This document shows, in pieces, positions 25,151 through 34,064 of a stretch of DNA of 41,238 nt. The stretch is from an uncultured Bacteroidia bacterium. Lineage in GTDB: Bacteria > Bacteroidota > Bacteroidia > Bacteroidales > UBA932. Numbering within the stretch: the stretch's first letter is position 1; each line of letters starts with the position of its first letter. Position numbers and translations under genes: made by a program. The stretch is from assembly GCA_902791945.1 (NCBI GenBank), contig CADAXR010000008.1:1-41238 (forward strand). The letters are read 5' to 3'. The notes beneath the pieces are model-generated. The model had not been told where the DNA came from. It worked only from the letters and a program-made list of their open reading frames with translations, and made no database searches.

Positions 25151-27520
25151 ATGAAAACACACCTTTTCTTTGCAATCGCAGCAGGAACTTTAATCGCTGC
25201 ATTTTCCGCCTGCCAGAAGGCAGAACCAGTCCAGGAAGAAAAAACAGTTGAGGTCGGACAGATTTCCGGCGAACTGGTCAAATTCACCGCCTCCCTCGAG
25301 GCTCCTGTCTCCCCGGATACCAAGATGACCATCGTCGAAGGCGAGGGCACTTCCCGCATTCCTACCTGGGAAGAAGGTGACAAGATCAAGATCTTCTACA
25401 AGGATCCTGCGACCCAGGAGATGACCTTTGTCGAAGGCACGGCCGATGCCGCAGGCTCGGAGACGACCTTCACCGCCGCCGTCCCCGCCGGAGTTGATGT
25501 CTTCTATGCTGTCCATCCCGCTACGCTTGAATCCTCGGTGGATGCAGAAGGAAATTTCTCCGTCCCCACCAGGGTGGGAGATTCGGATGAAACTTCCTTT
25601 GCTAATGCATGCATCAGCATTGCCAAATGCGGCAGCGACAAAAGTTTCCAGTTCAAGAACCTCTGTTCTGTGCTGAAATTTACCGTCGCGGAGAGAGGAA
25701 ATGTTATGAAACTGTTGAGCCTTAATGCCACACCGGTCACCGGTACGGTTCACGCTTCTCTTGACGCGAACAACGATGTGGTCTATGCAGCCGAGCCCTA
25801 CACCTCGACCAACTATACGCGCGTTTTCAAGGCTCTCCCTTCGGGTGCGACGAACACGGTGTGCTATATGCCTGTCCTCGTCGGGACCCAGGCGGCCGGT
25901 GTCGCCATAGACTGCAAGGGCGAGTACAGCAAGCCGGCGGTTTTTGCCCAGATCAGCCTTCCTTTCGAACGCTCCCATATCTACAATCTCGGGGAAGTGG
26001 ACGGCAAGATGGTTACAGACTACTACATTACGGCAACGGGCTCCGGAACCAAGGACGGAAAGTCCATTGAGAATGCCGGAGATGTAGAGACCTTCAAAAG
26101 CCTCGTGGGCATCGTAGCCGGGGATCCTTCGGAAGACAGCAGTGTCAAGTGCGCCCGCTATGCGCAGATCTTGAGATTCAAGGGAACAACCTTCCATTTC
26201 GGTGCAGGAACCTATGTTTTCGGCGATGCGACCAACGAACGTCTCACAATTGACTTCAACGGCGCCAATGGCTCGCTCTATGCTCCTTTCACCATCCAGG
26301 GCGCAGATCTGGACGCCGATGGCAATCCCACTACCATCTTCTCCGGCAACGGCACCTACGGCATCCTCAACGTATTCGACAGGGCCAGGGTCCACATCAA
26401 TAACGTGTTATTTGCACGCGCCTATAACAGTGTGGCTACTGCCGATGCTACGAAGCCGGATGAAACCAATCTTGGCGCGGCCCTTTACCTCAAGGCAAAA
26501 GGATATTCCAGCATAAAAGCATCTCCCAGGGTTTGGCTTTCCCATTGCGTTTTTGACGCCAACAAGACGGATCATTCTGCGTCAACCCACATTTTCGAGG
26601 GCGGTTCCGCCATCAATCTGGTACACGGTGCGGTCTATGCCGACCACTGTGTCTTCAAGAACAATGTGGATACAAAGCGAAGCGGCCCGATCAAGTTGTC
26701 AGGTAAAGAAGGTTATGTGAATTACCCCGCCTATGCATTCTTCAATGCCTGCCTTTTCACAGGGAATGATGTCCAGACAGCCAACTCCGGCCAGATGTCC
26801 GGCGTTATCCGACAGAACCGCAAGGGAGGACTGCTCGGCCTTTACAACTGTACATTCTATGGGAATGCCGGAAGCAATAAAGCCAGACATATTCTCAATC
26901 TGGACAATGCTACCATTGTTGCGAACTGTACGTTTGTTGAAGAATTCAACGGTAATACAGCATATCCGATCAGGCTTCGTGGGGATGCGGTGGATGGAAA
27001 GAATCATTTTATCCTTGCCAACAACATCTTTATGCATACCGAAGCCACTACAGTAGCAAATAATGTTAGTATTGCACTGGCAAAACCTAGTTCGGGCTCA
27101 AGGAGTATTTTCAAGTTGTATATGGAAGGCGGGAATCTCTTCGGCGCCACGACAGGTACTTACTATACTGACGGGACCCACACAGTCAAGACAGATAATA
27201 ATGAATTCTCCGGGTTTGTCTATGGCGATATCGATAACGGTTCTTTCGCGGACAATGTGTTCAAGTGGGATGGCACGCTAAGTTCCAATAACGTTACTCC
27301 GGCCTTTATGTCCAAGGATATTATGGTCAATAACGTGCTGAAGTCTTCACACATCAATGAAGACGGGTCCGACTTTTTCTCCACTACAGGAAACGAAGGT
27401 GCGGAATCCTATGCCGGCTTCTACACCTGGCTGAATTCCATCGGGGCCATTGATGTGGACGCTATGGGCAATCCCCGTCCCGACACAGGCTGGACCCCGG
27501 GAGCTTATCAGGCACAATAA
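25151..27520 (+). CDS. lipoprotein with fimbrillin-like N-terminus and right-handed beta-helix
   Basis: Encodes 789 residues. A lipobox (AFSACQ) is followed by a fimbrillin/Mfa-like beta-sandwich of about 250 residues (VKFTASLEAP, WEEGDKIKIFYKD, FQFKNLCSVLKFTV). Residues about 290-770 show the irregular short repeats of a pectate-lyase-like parallel beta-helix (INNVLFARAYN, LSHCVFDANK, ADHCVFKNN, FNACLFTGND, LYNCTFYGN, VANCTFVEE, LANNIFMH). The final DVDAMGNPRPDTGWTPGAYQ closes such proteins, where it marks the last coil. Beta-helices bind or cleave long acidic polymers, but no lyase catalytic residues can be assigned. A surface adhesin or polymer-binding role is most likely. Confidence 0.78.
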   Translation: MKTHLFFAIAAGTLIAAFSACQKAEPVQEEKTVEVGQISGELVKFTASLEAPVSPDTKMTIVEGEGTSRIPTWEEGDKIKIFYKDPATQEMTFVEGTADAAGSETTFTAAVPAGVDVFYAVHPATLESSVDAEGNFSVPTRVGDSDETSFANACISIAKCGSDKSFQFKNLCSVLKFTVAERGNVMKLLSLNATPVTGTVHASLDANNDVVYAAEPYTSTNYTRVFKALPSGATNTVCYMPVLVGTQAAGVAIDCKGEYSKPAVFAQISLPFERSHIYNLGEVDGKMVTDYYITATGSGTKDGKSIENAGDVETFKSLVGIVAGDPSEDSSVKCARYAQILRFKGTTFHFGAGTYVFGDATNERLTIDFNGANGSLYAPFTIQGADLDADGNPTTIFSGNGTYGILNVFDRARVHINNVLFARAYNSVATADATKPDETNLGAALYLKAKGYSSIKASPRVWLSHCVFDANKTDHSASTHIFEGGSAINLVHGAVYADHCVFKNNVDTKRSGPIKLSGKEGYVNYPAYAFFNACLFTGNDVQTANSGQMSGVIRQNRKGGLLGLYNCTFYGNAGSNKARHILNLDNATIVANCTFVEEFNGNTAYPIRLRGDAVDGKNHFILANNIFMHTEATTVANNVSIALAKPSSGSRSIFKLYMEGGNLFGATTGTYYTDGTHTVKTDNNEFSGFVYGDIDNGSFADNVFKWDGTLSSNNVTPAFMSKDIMVNNVLKSSHINEDGSDFFSTTGNEGAESYAGFYTWLNSIGAIDVDAMGNPRPDTGWTPGAYQAQ

Positions 27521-27530
27521 CAATGATTGT

Positions 27531-28496
27531 ATGCGCTTTCTATGCTTGAAATGGGCGGCGGTTGCCGCTGCCGCCCTTTGTCTTGCGTCAGCCTGCGATA
27601 AGAAGGGAGGCGGAGACGATGTGCTGCCGAAGGACATTTCGCTCAGCGAGATGGAACTTTCCATGCTTGTGGGCGAGACGGCCCGGCTGGAAGCGACCGT
27701 GTTCCCTTCCTCCGCATCCGACAAGACAGTGAGATGGTCTTCCACCAACACCGACCGTGCGACGGTGGATGCAGAAGGTCTCGTAAGAGCTGTTTCCCAG
27801 GGGTCTGCATACATCCTGGCCGAGACGGTCAACGGCATCAGAACGTCATGTCTTGTTACGGTAGGGGCGAAGGCGAAGTATAAAGTCACGATCACCCTGG
27901 ATGGCGAACCTGTCCCGTCGATGCTTTATGGATGGCCCGGCATGGAACTTCAGCTCGCGGCAGACTCCAATGACGGCGAGGTCCACACCTATCAATGGAG
28001 TGCTTCGACCGGAGCGGCCTCGGTCACTGATGCCGGCCTGGTCACGTTCGCCCTAGGCAATCCGGCAGGAGTTGAAGGCTATGCCTGGTGGGGTGAATCC
28101 GTAATCCGCGCTGTCACTCCCGACGGTTGCAGCGCTGCGGTTACGGCAGTGAGCGCAGTATCCGGCACTTTCCGTCTCGGATCCTCGGTGGCGGCGGTGG
28201 GTGGTACGGGGGTTATGGCCACCGGATCGAGTGCTGAGATTACACTTTACGGTTTTGATGGTAGCGACTCAATTCTCATCCCGCAGACGGCCTTCTCTTT
28301 GAGGTCTTCCGACAGCTCGGTCCTGGCCGTTTCCGGTAAAACCGTCTCTGCCGGCGAGACCGAAGGAAATGCAACCTTGTTCGTGCAGTTCCCCGGCAGT
28401 GAAGAGTCTGTCCTCTGTAATCTGACGGTTCAGAAGCAGTCGTCTTCCTCATCTTCTTCCGTTGAGGTTTATCAGGAGGAACTCCCGGAGTGGTAG
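27531..28496 (+). CDS. Ig-like (BIG2) domain lipoprotein
   Basis: Encodes 321 residues from the ATG at 27531, which gives a signal peptide with lipobox LASAC. The open frame begins earlier inside the preceding gene, but that part has no signal. Residues about 35-110 form a bacterial Ig-like domain of group 2 (LSMLVGETARLEATVFPSSA, VRWSSTNTDRATVDAEGLVRAVSQG). Further beta-sandwich material follows, with a second weaker Ig-like repeat near 230-305. A run of seven serines leads to the tail VEVYQEELPEW. The poly-serine linker suggests a flexible surface stalk. No enzymatic motif. Confidence 0.72.
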   Translation: MRFLCLKWAAVAAAALCLASACDKKGGGDDVLPKDISLSEMELSMLVGETARLEATVFPSSASDKTVRWSSTNTDRATVDAEGLVRAVSQGSAYILAETVNGIRTSCLVTVGAKAKYKVTITLDGEPVPSMLYGWPGMELQLAADSNDGEVHTYQWSASTGAASVTDAGLVTFALGNPAGVEGYAWWGESVIRAVTPDGCSAAVTAVSAVSGTFRLGSSVAAVGGTGVMATGSSAEITLYGFDGSDSILIPQTAFSLRSSDSSVLAVSGKTVSAGETEGNATLFVQFPGSEESVLCNLTVQKQSSSSSSSVEVYQEELPEW

Positions 28497-28497
28497 T

Positions 28498-29364
28498 ATG
28501 AAGATTGTCACGGCATTTCATAGCCTTGTCGTTCTGGCAGCCCTGTCTTTTCTCATGACGGGCTGCCGGGCCGACGAAGTTTTGGAATCAGTGGGGATGA
28601 CTACCATGACTGCAGGGATCGAGGAGGTGACGAAGGCCTCGGTGAATGACACCGGTGTTGTCGTATGGAATGCCGGGGATGCTGTCTCTGTGTTCAACGG
28701 CATCGGTTTCGACACTTTAACCCTTGTCGGGACAGGAGGTTCTGCGACCGGAGTGTTTCAAGGCAGTACTTACGGCCCTGCCCAGTCGGTAGCTCTTTAT
28801 CCCGCGTCTGCGGAGCATTCCTGCGACGGGGGCAGTGTCAGTTTTCATCTGCCGTCGAGTTACACTTATGCTGAGAACGGCAATGCAAGGATGCCTATGA
28901 TGGCTCTTGTCTCCGGGACCGGCACCATCAAGTTCCGTCATCTCGGCGGGGTTATGAAGGTGACATATGGCGGGATTCCTCCAACTGCCGACCGCTTCAT
29001 CTTCAGGACTGTGAACCGGAGGGTGACAGGTAATTTTACGGTGCCGATAAGCAAGAGCGCCATACTTGAAGCCGAATCGGATTCTTCTGGCGACTCGGTC
29101 ACGGTCACATTCTCCCCGTCTTCTGTTGTTACAACCCGTACATTCTATATTCCGCTCCCAACCGGGGAATACGGTAATTTCTATGTTACAATGTATGCGG
29201 GAAATACTCTCATTGATCAGCATCACGCTTGCAGTGAGGCCAACGTAATAGAAAAGCGTACGCTTCTGATAATGCCGGATATAAACGTTTCCGGCGCCGG
29301 CATCTCCTCCGGAGAGGCTTTTGTCGAGGAGGATTTCTCTTTGCAATGGGGGGAACGGCAATGA
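28498..29364 (+). CDS. fimbrillin-like lipoprotein
   Basis: Encodes 288 residues from the ATG at 28498, one base after the previous stop. The lipobox is LMTGC. It follows the fimbrillin/Mfa-like plan: TKASVNDTGVVVWNAGDAVS, a central MPMMALVSGTGTIKFRHLGG, VMKVTYGGIP, and FYIPLPTGEYGNF. It is the same fold as the N-terminal half of the next gene and of the beta-helix protein at 25151. The C-terminus GEAFVEEDFSLQWGERQ closely repeats the tail of the 52-residue peptide at 24977. Whether it polymerises as a pilus subunit or simply coats the cell is unknown. No fimbrial chaperone-like or anchor genes are nearby. Confidence 0.75.
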   Translation: MKIVTAFHSLVVLAALSFLMTGCRADEVLESVGMTTMTAGIEEVTKASVNDTGVVVWNAGDAVSVFNGIGFDTLTLVGTGGSATGVFQGSTYGPAQSVALYPASAEHSCDGGSVSFHLPSSYTYAENGNARMPMMALVSGTGTIKFRHLGGVMKVTYGGIPPTADRFIFRTVNRRVTGNFTVPISKSAILEAESDSSGDSVTVTFSPSSVVTTRTFYIPLPTGEYGNFYVTMYAGNTLIDQHHACSEANVIEKRTLLIMPDINVSGAGISSGEAFVEEDFSLQWGERQ

Positions 29365-31070
29365 TCAAACGTCTGTTAATATTAGTCGTGCTGTTTGCGG
29401 CTGCCGGCTGTTCAAAGGTGGCGGAATCAGGAGAGGACACTCCCCGCTCTCCTCAGATGCGTACTGTCACTTTGACGGCCTGTATCGATAAGAGAGAGGA
29501 GGAGACGGCTTCCGGAAAAGCTGCCGTCAGCGACGCAGGCGCTCTGACCTGGCATACTGAAGACAAGATAGCAGTCCTGGACGACGGTGGCACGTTCCGT
29601 GAGTTTACGCTTGCTTCAGGAGCAGGGACAGGCATAGCAACTTTTGAAGGTTCCATTCCGGTCGGTCATTCGGCCACCACGGTAGCGGTTTTCCCGTGGA
29701 GAAACGGTCACTCGTGGTCTGCATCGGAAGGACTTAGTCTCTCTCTTCCGTCGGAATATTCCGTGGCGGAATCCGCAAAAGCACTGATGCCTATGATTGC
29801 GGATTTCGAAAACGAGGGTGACGACCTGCATTTCCGGCACGTCGGCGGACTTATAAGACTGACACTTCAGGATATCCCTTCCGGCGCTTCGAGCGTCAGG
29901 TTGTCTTCATATCACAACCGGCTCAGCGGCAGTTTCCCTATGACTGATATCTCTTCTCCGGAGACCTCTGCCGCGTCGGTTCCGACCATCGAACAGGATA
30001 CAACGGTCACTGTCAACTTCTCCCGCAGTGCATCGGAAATGGACTTTTACATTCCGCTTCCCGCAGTCGTCCTTAATGGATTCACTGTAGACCTCTATGA
30101 CTCTTCCGGCACACTCATTGGCCGCAAACGGGCTCCTGCGACAATGGATATCCCCCGTGGGTGCTATCTCCGGATGCCGCCCGTCTCCCTGACTCCGGTA
30201 ACCGAGTACCAGAAGATAAAGTTCATAGAGTATAACGTTCTGCAGGGGATGATAAACGATTATCCCCAAAATATGGACAATTTCGTGGCCTGGGTAAAAT
30301 GGAGGGCCCCTGATATCCTGGTAATTTGTGAAGGGAAGACTTTTGGGAACGGCCAGAGCATCTATGATGCAAGCCGGCCGATGCCGAACAATATCTCCAA
30401 CCTGGCCGCCCGATGGGGTCATCCTTATTATATGGTCGGTGCACAGCAGGATAATTTCCCCGTACTGATAACTTCCCGTTATCCAATTGAACTTTTACAA
30501 AGACTGCAGGGAGCGGTATATACCCATGGAGGACTTCATGTGAGGATCGCCGGATTTGATCTGGCAGCTATCCACCTGTTCCCTGATCATACAGCCGCTT
30601 CGGATGAGGAGATAAGGCTTGGGGAGATAACGGCGGCGACCGGATCGACAATACATAATGCGGCATATTCATCAGTCAGCAAATGGATTCTTACGGGTGA
30701 CATGAATTCCTACTACAGGGGAGACAATCATGGATCTTCCACTCCGAAAGAGCACAATCTGGCAGTTCAGGATTACATCCATTCCAATTGGGATCATGAT
30801 GTGCTGTATGAAAAAAACGGTGGTCAGTGGATGCCTACAATGTATCATGGCGGCACCAGGATAGATTACTTTTATGTGTCTGACGCGGTGTACCCTTATA
30901 TAAGGGAGGCCAGGGTGTTGCATGACAGTTTCACCGATTTATATACGGCCGAAAACAAGGCAGGTTCGTCGGATCATCGCCCGCTGCAGGTCGTGTATGA
31001 GCGTGCGGTATTCTCGGAAAGTCAGAATGCGGGTGTCTGGGATATGATACCGGTTAACGGGGCATGGTAG
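29361..31070 (+). CDS. fimbrillin-like / EEP phosphodiesterase fusion lipoprotein
   Basis: Encodes 569 residues, its ATG overlapping the previous stop. The lipobox is AAAGC17. Residues about 30-275 are a fimbrillin-like module (WHTEDKIAVLDDGG, LMPMIADFENEGDDLHFRH, MDFYIPLPAVVLNGF). Residues about 285-548 are an EEP domain with intact residues N292 in EYNVLQG, E324 in VICEG, H405 in AIHLF, D447 and N449 in GDMNS, D538 and H539 in SDHRP. It is the third EEP enzyme of the operon and more divergent than the other two. The C-terminus ends VWDMIPVNGAW. The fusion presents a phosphodiesterase on a module normally used for adhesion, so it probably faces outward. Confidence 0.86.
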   Translation: MIKRLLILVVLFAAAGCSKVAESGEDTPRSPQMRTVTLTACIDKREEETASGKAAVSDAGALTWHTEDKIAVLDDGGTFREFTLASGAGTGIATFEGSIPVGHSATTVAVFPWRNGHSWSASEGLSLSLPSEYSVAESAKALMPMIADFENEGDDLHFRHVGGLIRLTLQDIPSGASSVRLSSYHNRLSGSFPMTDISSPETSAASVPTIEQDTTVTVNFSRSASEMDFYIPLPAVVLNGFTVDLYDSSGTLIGRKRAPATMDIPRGCYLRMPPVSLTPVTEYQKIKFIEYNVLQGMINDYPQNMDNFVAWVKWRAPDILVICEGKTFGNGQSIYDASRPMPNNISNLAARWGHPYYMVGAQQDNFPVLITSRYPIELLQRLQGAVYTHGGLHVRIAGFDLAAIHLFPDHTAASDEEIRLGEITAATGSTIHNAAYSSVSKWILTGDMNSYYRGDNHGSSTPKEHNLAVQDYIHSNWDHDVLYEKNGGQWMPTMYHGGTRIDYFYVSDAVYPYIREARVLHDSFTDLYTAENKAGSSDHRPLQVVYERAVFSESQNAGVWDMIPVNGAW

Positions 31071-31071
31071 T

Positions 31072-31218
31072 ATGGGAGGAAAGTCGTTTTATATGGCACC
31101 TGAAGTATCGGCTATAGAAGTTGACTGTCGAGACGGTGTGCTTGCCCAGGGGAGTGCAGAAAATATGAATCCCGGTGACGGGTCCTGGGGACTTGTCGAT
31201 GATGATGACGAGCCGTAG
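31072..31218 (+). CDS. small operon peptide, 48 residues
   Basis: A 48-residue frame begins one base after the stop of the EEP fusion gene and ends two bases before the GH31 start, exactly filling the space. It reads MGGKSFYMAPEVSAIEVD, then CRDGVLAQGS, then a glycine-, asparagine- and aspartate-rich tail ending in GLVDDDDEP. There is no signal peptide. The Y.(A/T)PE opening, the central cysteine, the (C/L)AxxS segment and the acidic tail match the peptide at 24977 in plan though not in detail. Function unknown. The exact fit in the operon argues for real translation. Confidence 0.65.
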   Translation: MGGKSFYMAPEVSAIEVDCRDGVLAQGSAENMNPGDGSWGLVDDDDEP

Positions 31219-31220
31219 AT

Positions 31221-34064
31221 ATGATGATAAAGAAACTTATATTGTTTGTGATTTTTTCTGTCGTGGCGGTCAATGCCGTGATGGCTCGGACGTCCACGAC
31301 AAATCCCGTCGCTGCACCGGAGGCCGTGGTGGTCTGCGGGAATGCTCGTTTTACTGTTCTTACTTCGCGCCTTATCCGTATGGAATGGGCTGAGGACGGA
31401 GTTTTCGAAGACAACGGGACTCTCGGTATTATCAATCGTCGCCTGGAGGTTCCGGTGTTTAAAAAAACAACCGGTCGCAACGGGGCGACTATCCGTACGG
31501 ACGACCTGACTCTGGTCTATAAGGGCCCCGGACGCTTCGACTCCGGCAATCTGTCCGTTGAGTTTTCCATGCCGGATGCCGCCGCTCCAAAAGGAGTGCG
31601 TAAGGTAAGGTGGACCCCGGGGGCCGACGACGGAGCAAATCTTTTAGGTACTTTCCGGACTCTGGACGGCTGCAAAGGGTTTGATCAGATTAATTTCCGG
31701 GGCGATCCTTACGAGAAAGGATTGCTTTCCCGTGACGGGTGGGCCGTTGTGGATGAAAGCGGACGTCACCTGCTGGTCGAAGATGATTCTTCCTGGGGAG
31801 CCTGGGTGGCTCCGAGGCTGTCCGGCGACCGCATCGACTGGTATATCTTCGCTTATGGGCACGACTACAAGCAGGCATTGTCAGATTTTACCAGGATTGC
31901 CGGCCGCATACCCTTACCCCCGAAATATGTTTTCGGCTACTGGTGGAGCCGTTACTGGCAGTACAGCGACTTCGAATTTATAAATCTGGGCAAGGAGATC
32001 CGTTCCAGAGGGATTCCGATAGACGTGATGGTCATTGACATGGACTGGCACGACATCCGGACGCTCCGCAGTTCGAAAAATTCTCCGAAGGACGAATTCG
32101 GAGAGCCGGTAGGGTGGACCGGCTACACATGGCAGAAGGAGCTGTTTCCTGATCCGGAAAACACCTTGAAGCAGCTGCACAGGATGAATCTGAGGACTTC
32201 CCTCAACCTTCATCCCGCTTCCGGCATCCAGCCTTATGAGGACTGCTACGACAGATTCGTGAAGGACTATCTTTCACGTACTTCCAACTATGACGGCCCG
32301 AATGGTTATGTCTATGAAAAAGGAGATTCGCTGATATACCGGCGCGGCGATCCTTCGACACGCTCGGACAGCCTCGCATCCGGAGGGGAGAAATGCCCTG
32401 TTCCCTTCCGTATGGACCAGAAGGAATGGGCGGATGCATATTTCAATTCGGTAATACATCCTCTCGAAAAACAGGGCGTGGATTTTTGGTGGATCGACTG
32501 GCAACAGTGGAAACTCAGCGAATATGTGCCCGGGCTCAGCAATACCTTCTGGCTCAACTACACATTCTTCAACGACAAAGTACGTCAGAGCAAGAGCCTC
32601 GGCTTGTCTGCGGACAGGCCTCTGATCTATCACCGCTGGGGAGGGGTAGGGAGCCACCGCTATCAGATCGGATTCTCGGGAGACTGTTACGACACCTGGG
32701 AAGTGCTTCGTTTCCTGCCTTATTTTACCGCGACATCGTCGAATGTCGGTTACGGCTACTGGGGGCACGACATCGGTGGTCATATCCATTTCAAGGAAGC
32801 TGACCCTTACCAGCCGGAACTGTATACAAGATGGCTGCAGTACGGAGTGTTCACTCCTGTTTTCAAAACACACTGTTCCAAGAACGCCCTTCAGGAGCGC
32901 CGGGTATGGGCATATCCTCCGGAGTATTCCGAGCCTATGCAAAAGGCTATCCGTTTACGTTACGATCTGTCCTGTTACATATATGACGCGGCTCGGGAGG
33001 CTTACGACACAGGAGTGTCGATCTGCCGTCCTATGTACTATGACTGGCCCGAGTGTGATGAGTCCTACTCCATGAAAGAACAGTATATGTTCGGAGACCT
33101 TATTCTGGCAACGGCCGTTTGTTCGCCCGTTTCACCGGACACCGGTCTTGCCACGCGTGAAATATGGTTCCCCGAAGGCTGCGACTGGTATGATATGGCT
33201 ACTGGAATGGTCTACAGAGGCGGTCAGAAGCTTTTTTTACAGTACACAATCAATGAAAATCCATGGTATGTGAAGGCAGGATCCATCTTGCCTCTTGCTG
33301 ACGAGACCATTAATTCCCTCCAGGAGAGAAGCAATGTGCTGAGGCTCCTGGTCGTGCCCGGCGACGGTGAAAGCGAATATCTCCACTATGAAGACGACGG
33401 CGTTTCCCAGGCCTATTATAGAGACTGTGCGACAACACTTTTCCGAAAAAAGTCCTCACCAGGGTACTGTCAGGTTGTGTTGGGAGCAAGGCAGGGTTCT
33501 TATGCGGGGATGGACCTGAACAGGCGCGTCAGCATTATACTGGAAGGAGTGTCGGTGCCGGAAAAGGTATCGGTGGATGGAAATGTTATTCCATACTTGC
33601 GTTTCCCGGAAGACAATCCGTCGAAGCCGTCCTGGCGCTATGTCGGGGAGAACCTCTCCGTAGTCGTCACCATCCCGGAACAACCGGCATCAAAAGCGGT
33701 CAATGTTGAATGCTACTATCCGGAGGAAGGGCCTTCCACGGATCTTCTGCGCGGGAAGAAGGGACTTTTCCTCCGGATGATGCAATTGACTCCTGAAGTA
33801 AAGGATATGTTCAATACAAGTGTCAACAGTTTTCAGATCATTTCCCGACCGTTCCTTAAAGCCGCTCAATGTGCAAGCCGGATCAATGCCGATCCGGGCG
33901 GTCTGGCTGAATATATCGGAGAGGTAGATATGCTGGCTGTCGAGGAAGATCTTCTGCGTGAAGCGCAGATAATCCGCGATTCTAACGCCCCGGCTGTGAA
34001 AAAACAGAGAAAGATATCGGCAATCATGGGCTGCCTTGAGCACATCAAGGCCCAGAAACTATAA
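31221..34064 (+). CDS. GH31 family alpha-glycosidase, exported
   Basis: Encodes 947 residues. A cleavable signal peptide (LILFVIFSVVAVNAVMA) without lipobox suggests the periplasm. An N-terminal beta-sandwich is followed by the (beta/alpha)8 barrel: YVFGYWWSRYWQYSD near 235, IPIDVMVIDMDWH, the presumed nucleophile aspartate in GVDFWWIDWQQW near 430, the presumed acid/base aspartate in FSGDCYDTW near 490, and GYGYWGHDIGGH. Then come C-terminal beta domains and a 100-residue helical extension (MMQLTPEVKDMFNT). GH31 members include alpha-glucosidases, alpha-xylosidases, alpha-galactosidases and alpha-N-acetylgalactosaminidases; the specificity is not readable here. In this operon it would trim alpha-linked sugars from a phosphodiester-containing substrate. 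Confidence 0.9.
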   Translation: MMIKKLILFVIFSVVAVNAVMARTSTTNPVAAPEAVVVCGNARFTVLTSRLIRMEWAEDGVFEDNGTLGIINRRLEVPVFKKTTGRNGATIRTDDLTLVYKGPGRFDSGNLSVEFSMPDAAAPKGVRKVRWTPGADDGANLLGTFRTLDGCKGFDQINFRGDPYEKGLLSRDGWAVVDESGRHLLVEDDSSWGAWVAPRLSGDRIDWYIFAYGHDYKQALSDFTRIAGRIPLPPKYVFGYWWSRYWQYSDFEFINLGKEIRSRGIPIDVMVIDMDWHDIRTLRSSKNSPKDEFGEPVGWTGYTWQKELFPDPENTLKQLHRMNLRTSLNLHPASGIQPYEDCYDRFVKDYLSRTSNYDGPNGYVYEKGDSLIYRRGDPSTRSDSLASGGEKCPVPFRMDQKEWADAYFNSVIHPLEKQGVDFWWIDWQQWKLSEYVPGLSNTFWLNYTFFNDKVRQSKSLGLSADRPLIYHRWGGVGSHRYQIGFSGDCYDTWEVLRFLPYFTATSSNVGYGYWGHDIGGHIHFKEADPYQPELYTRWLQYGVFTPVFKTHCSKNALQERRVWAYPPEYSEPMQKAIRLRYDLSCYIYDAAREAYDTGVSICRPMYYDWPECDESYSMKEQYMFGDLILATAVCSPVSPDTGLATREIWFPEGCDWYDMATGMVYRGGQKLFLQYTINENPWYVKAGSILPLADETINSLQERSNVLRLLVVPGDGESEYLHYEDDGVSQAYYRDCATTLFRKKSSPGYCQVVLGARQGSYAGMDLNRRVSIILEGVSVPEKVSVDGNVIPYLRFPEDNPSKPSWRYVGENLSVVVTIPEQPASKAVNVECYYPEEGPSTDLLRGKKGLFLRMMQLTPEVKDMFNTSVNSFQIISRPFLKAAQCASRINADPGGLAEYIGEVDMLAVEEDLLREAQIIRDSNAPAVKKQRKISAIMGCLEHIKAQKL

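Noticed and set aside
28441-28461. Serine-codon run as a microsatellite for phase variation
   Set aside because: The codons are mixed (TCG, TCT, TCC, TCA), so it is not a uniform repeat prone to slippage; it is more simply a poly-serine linker.
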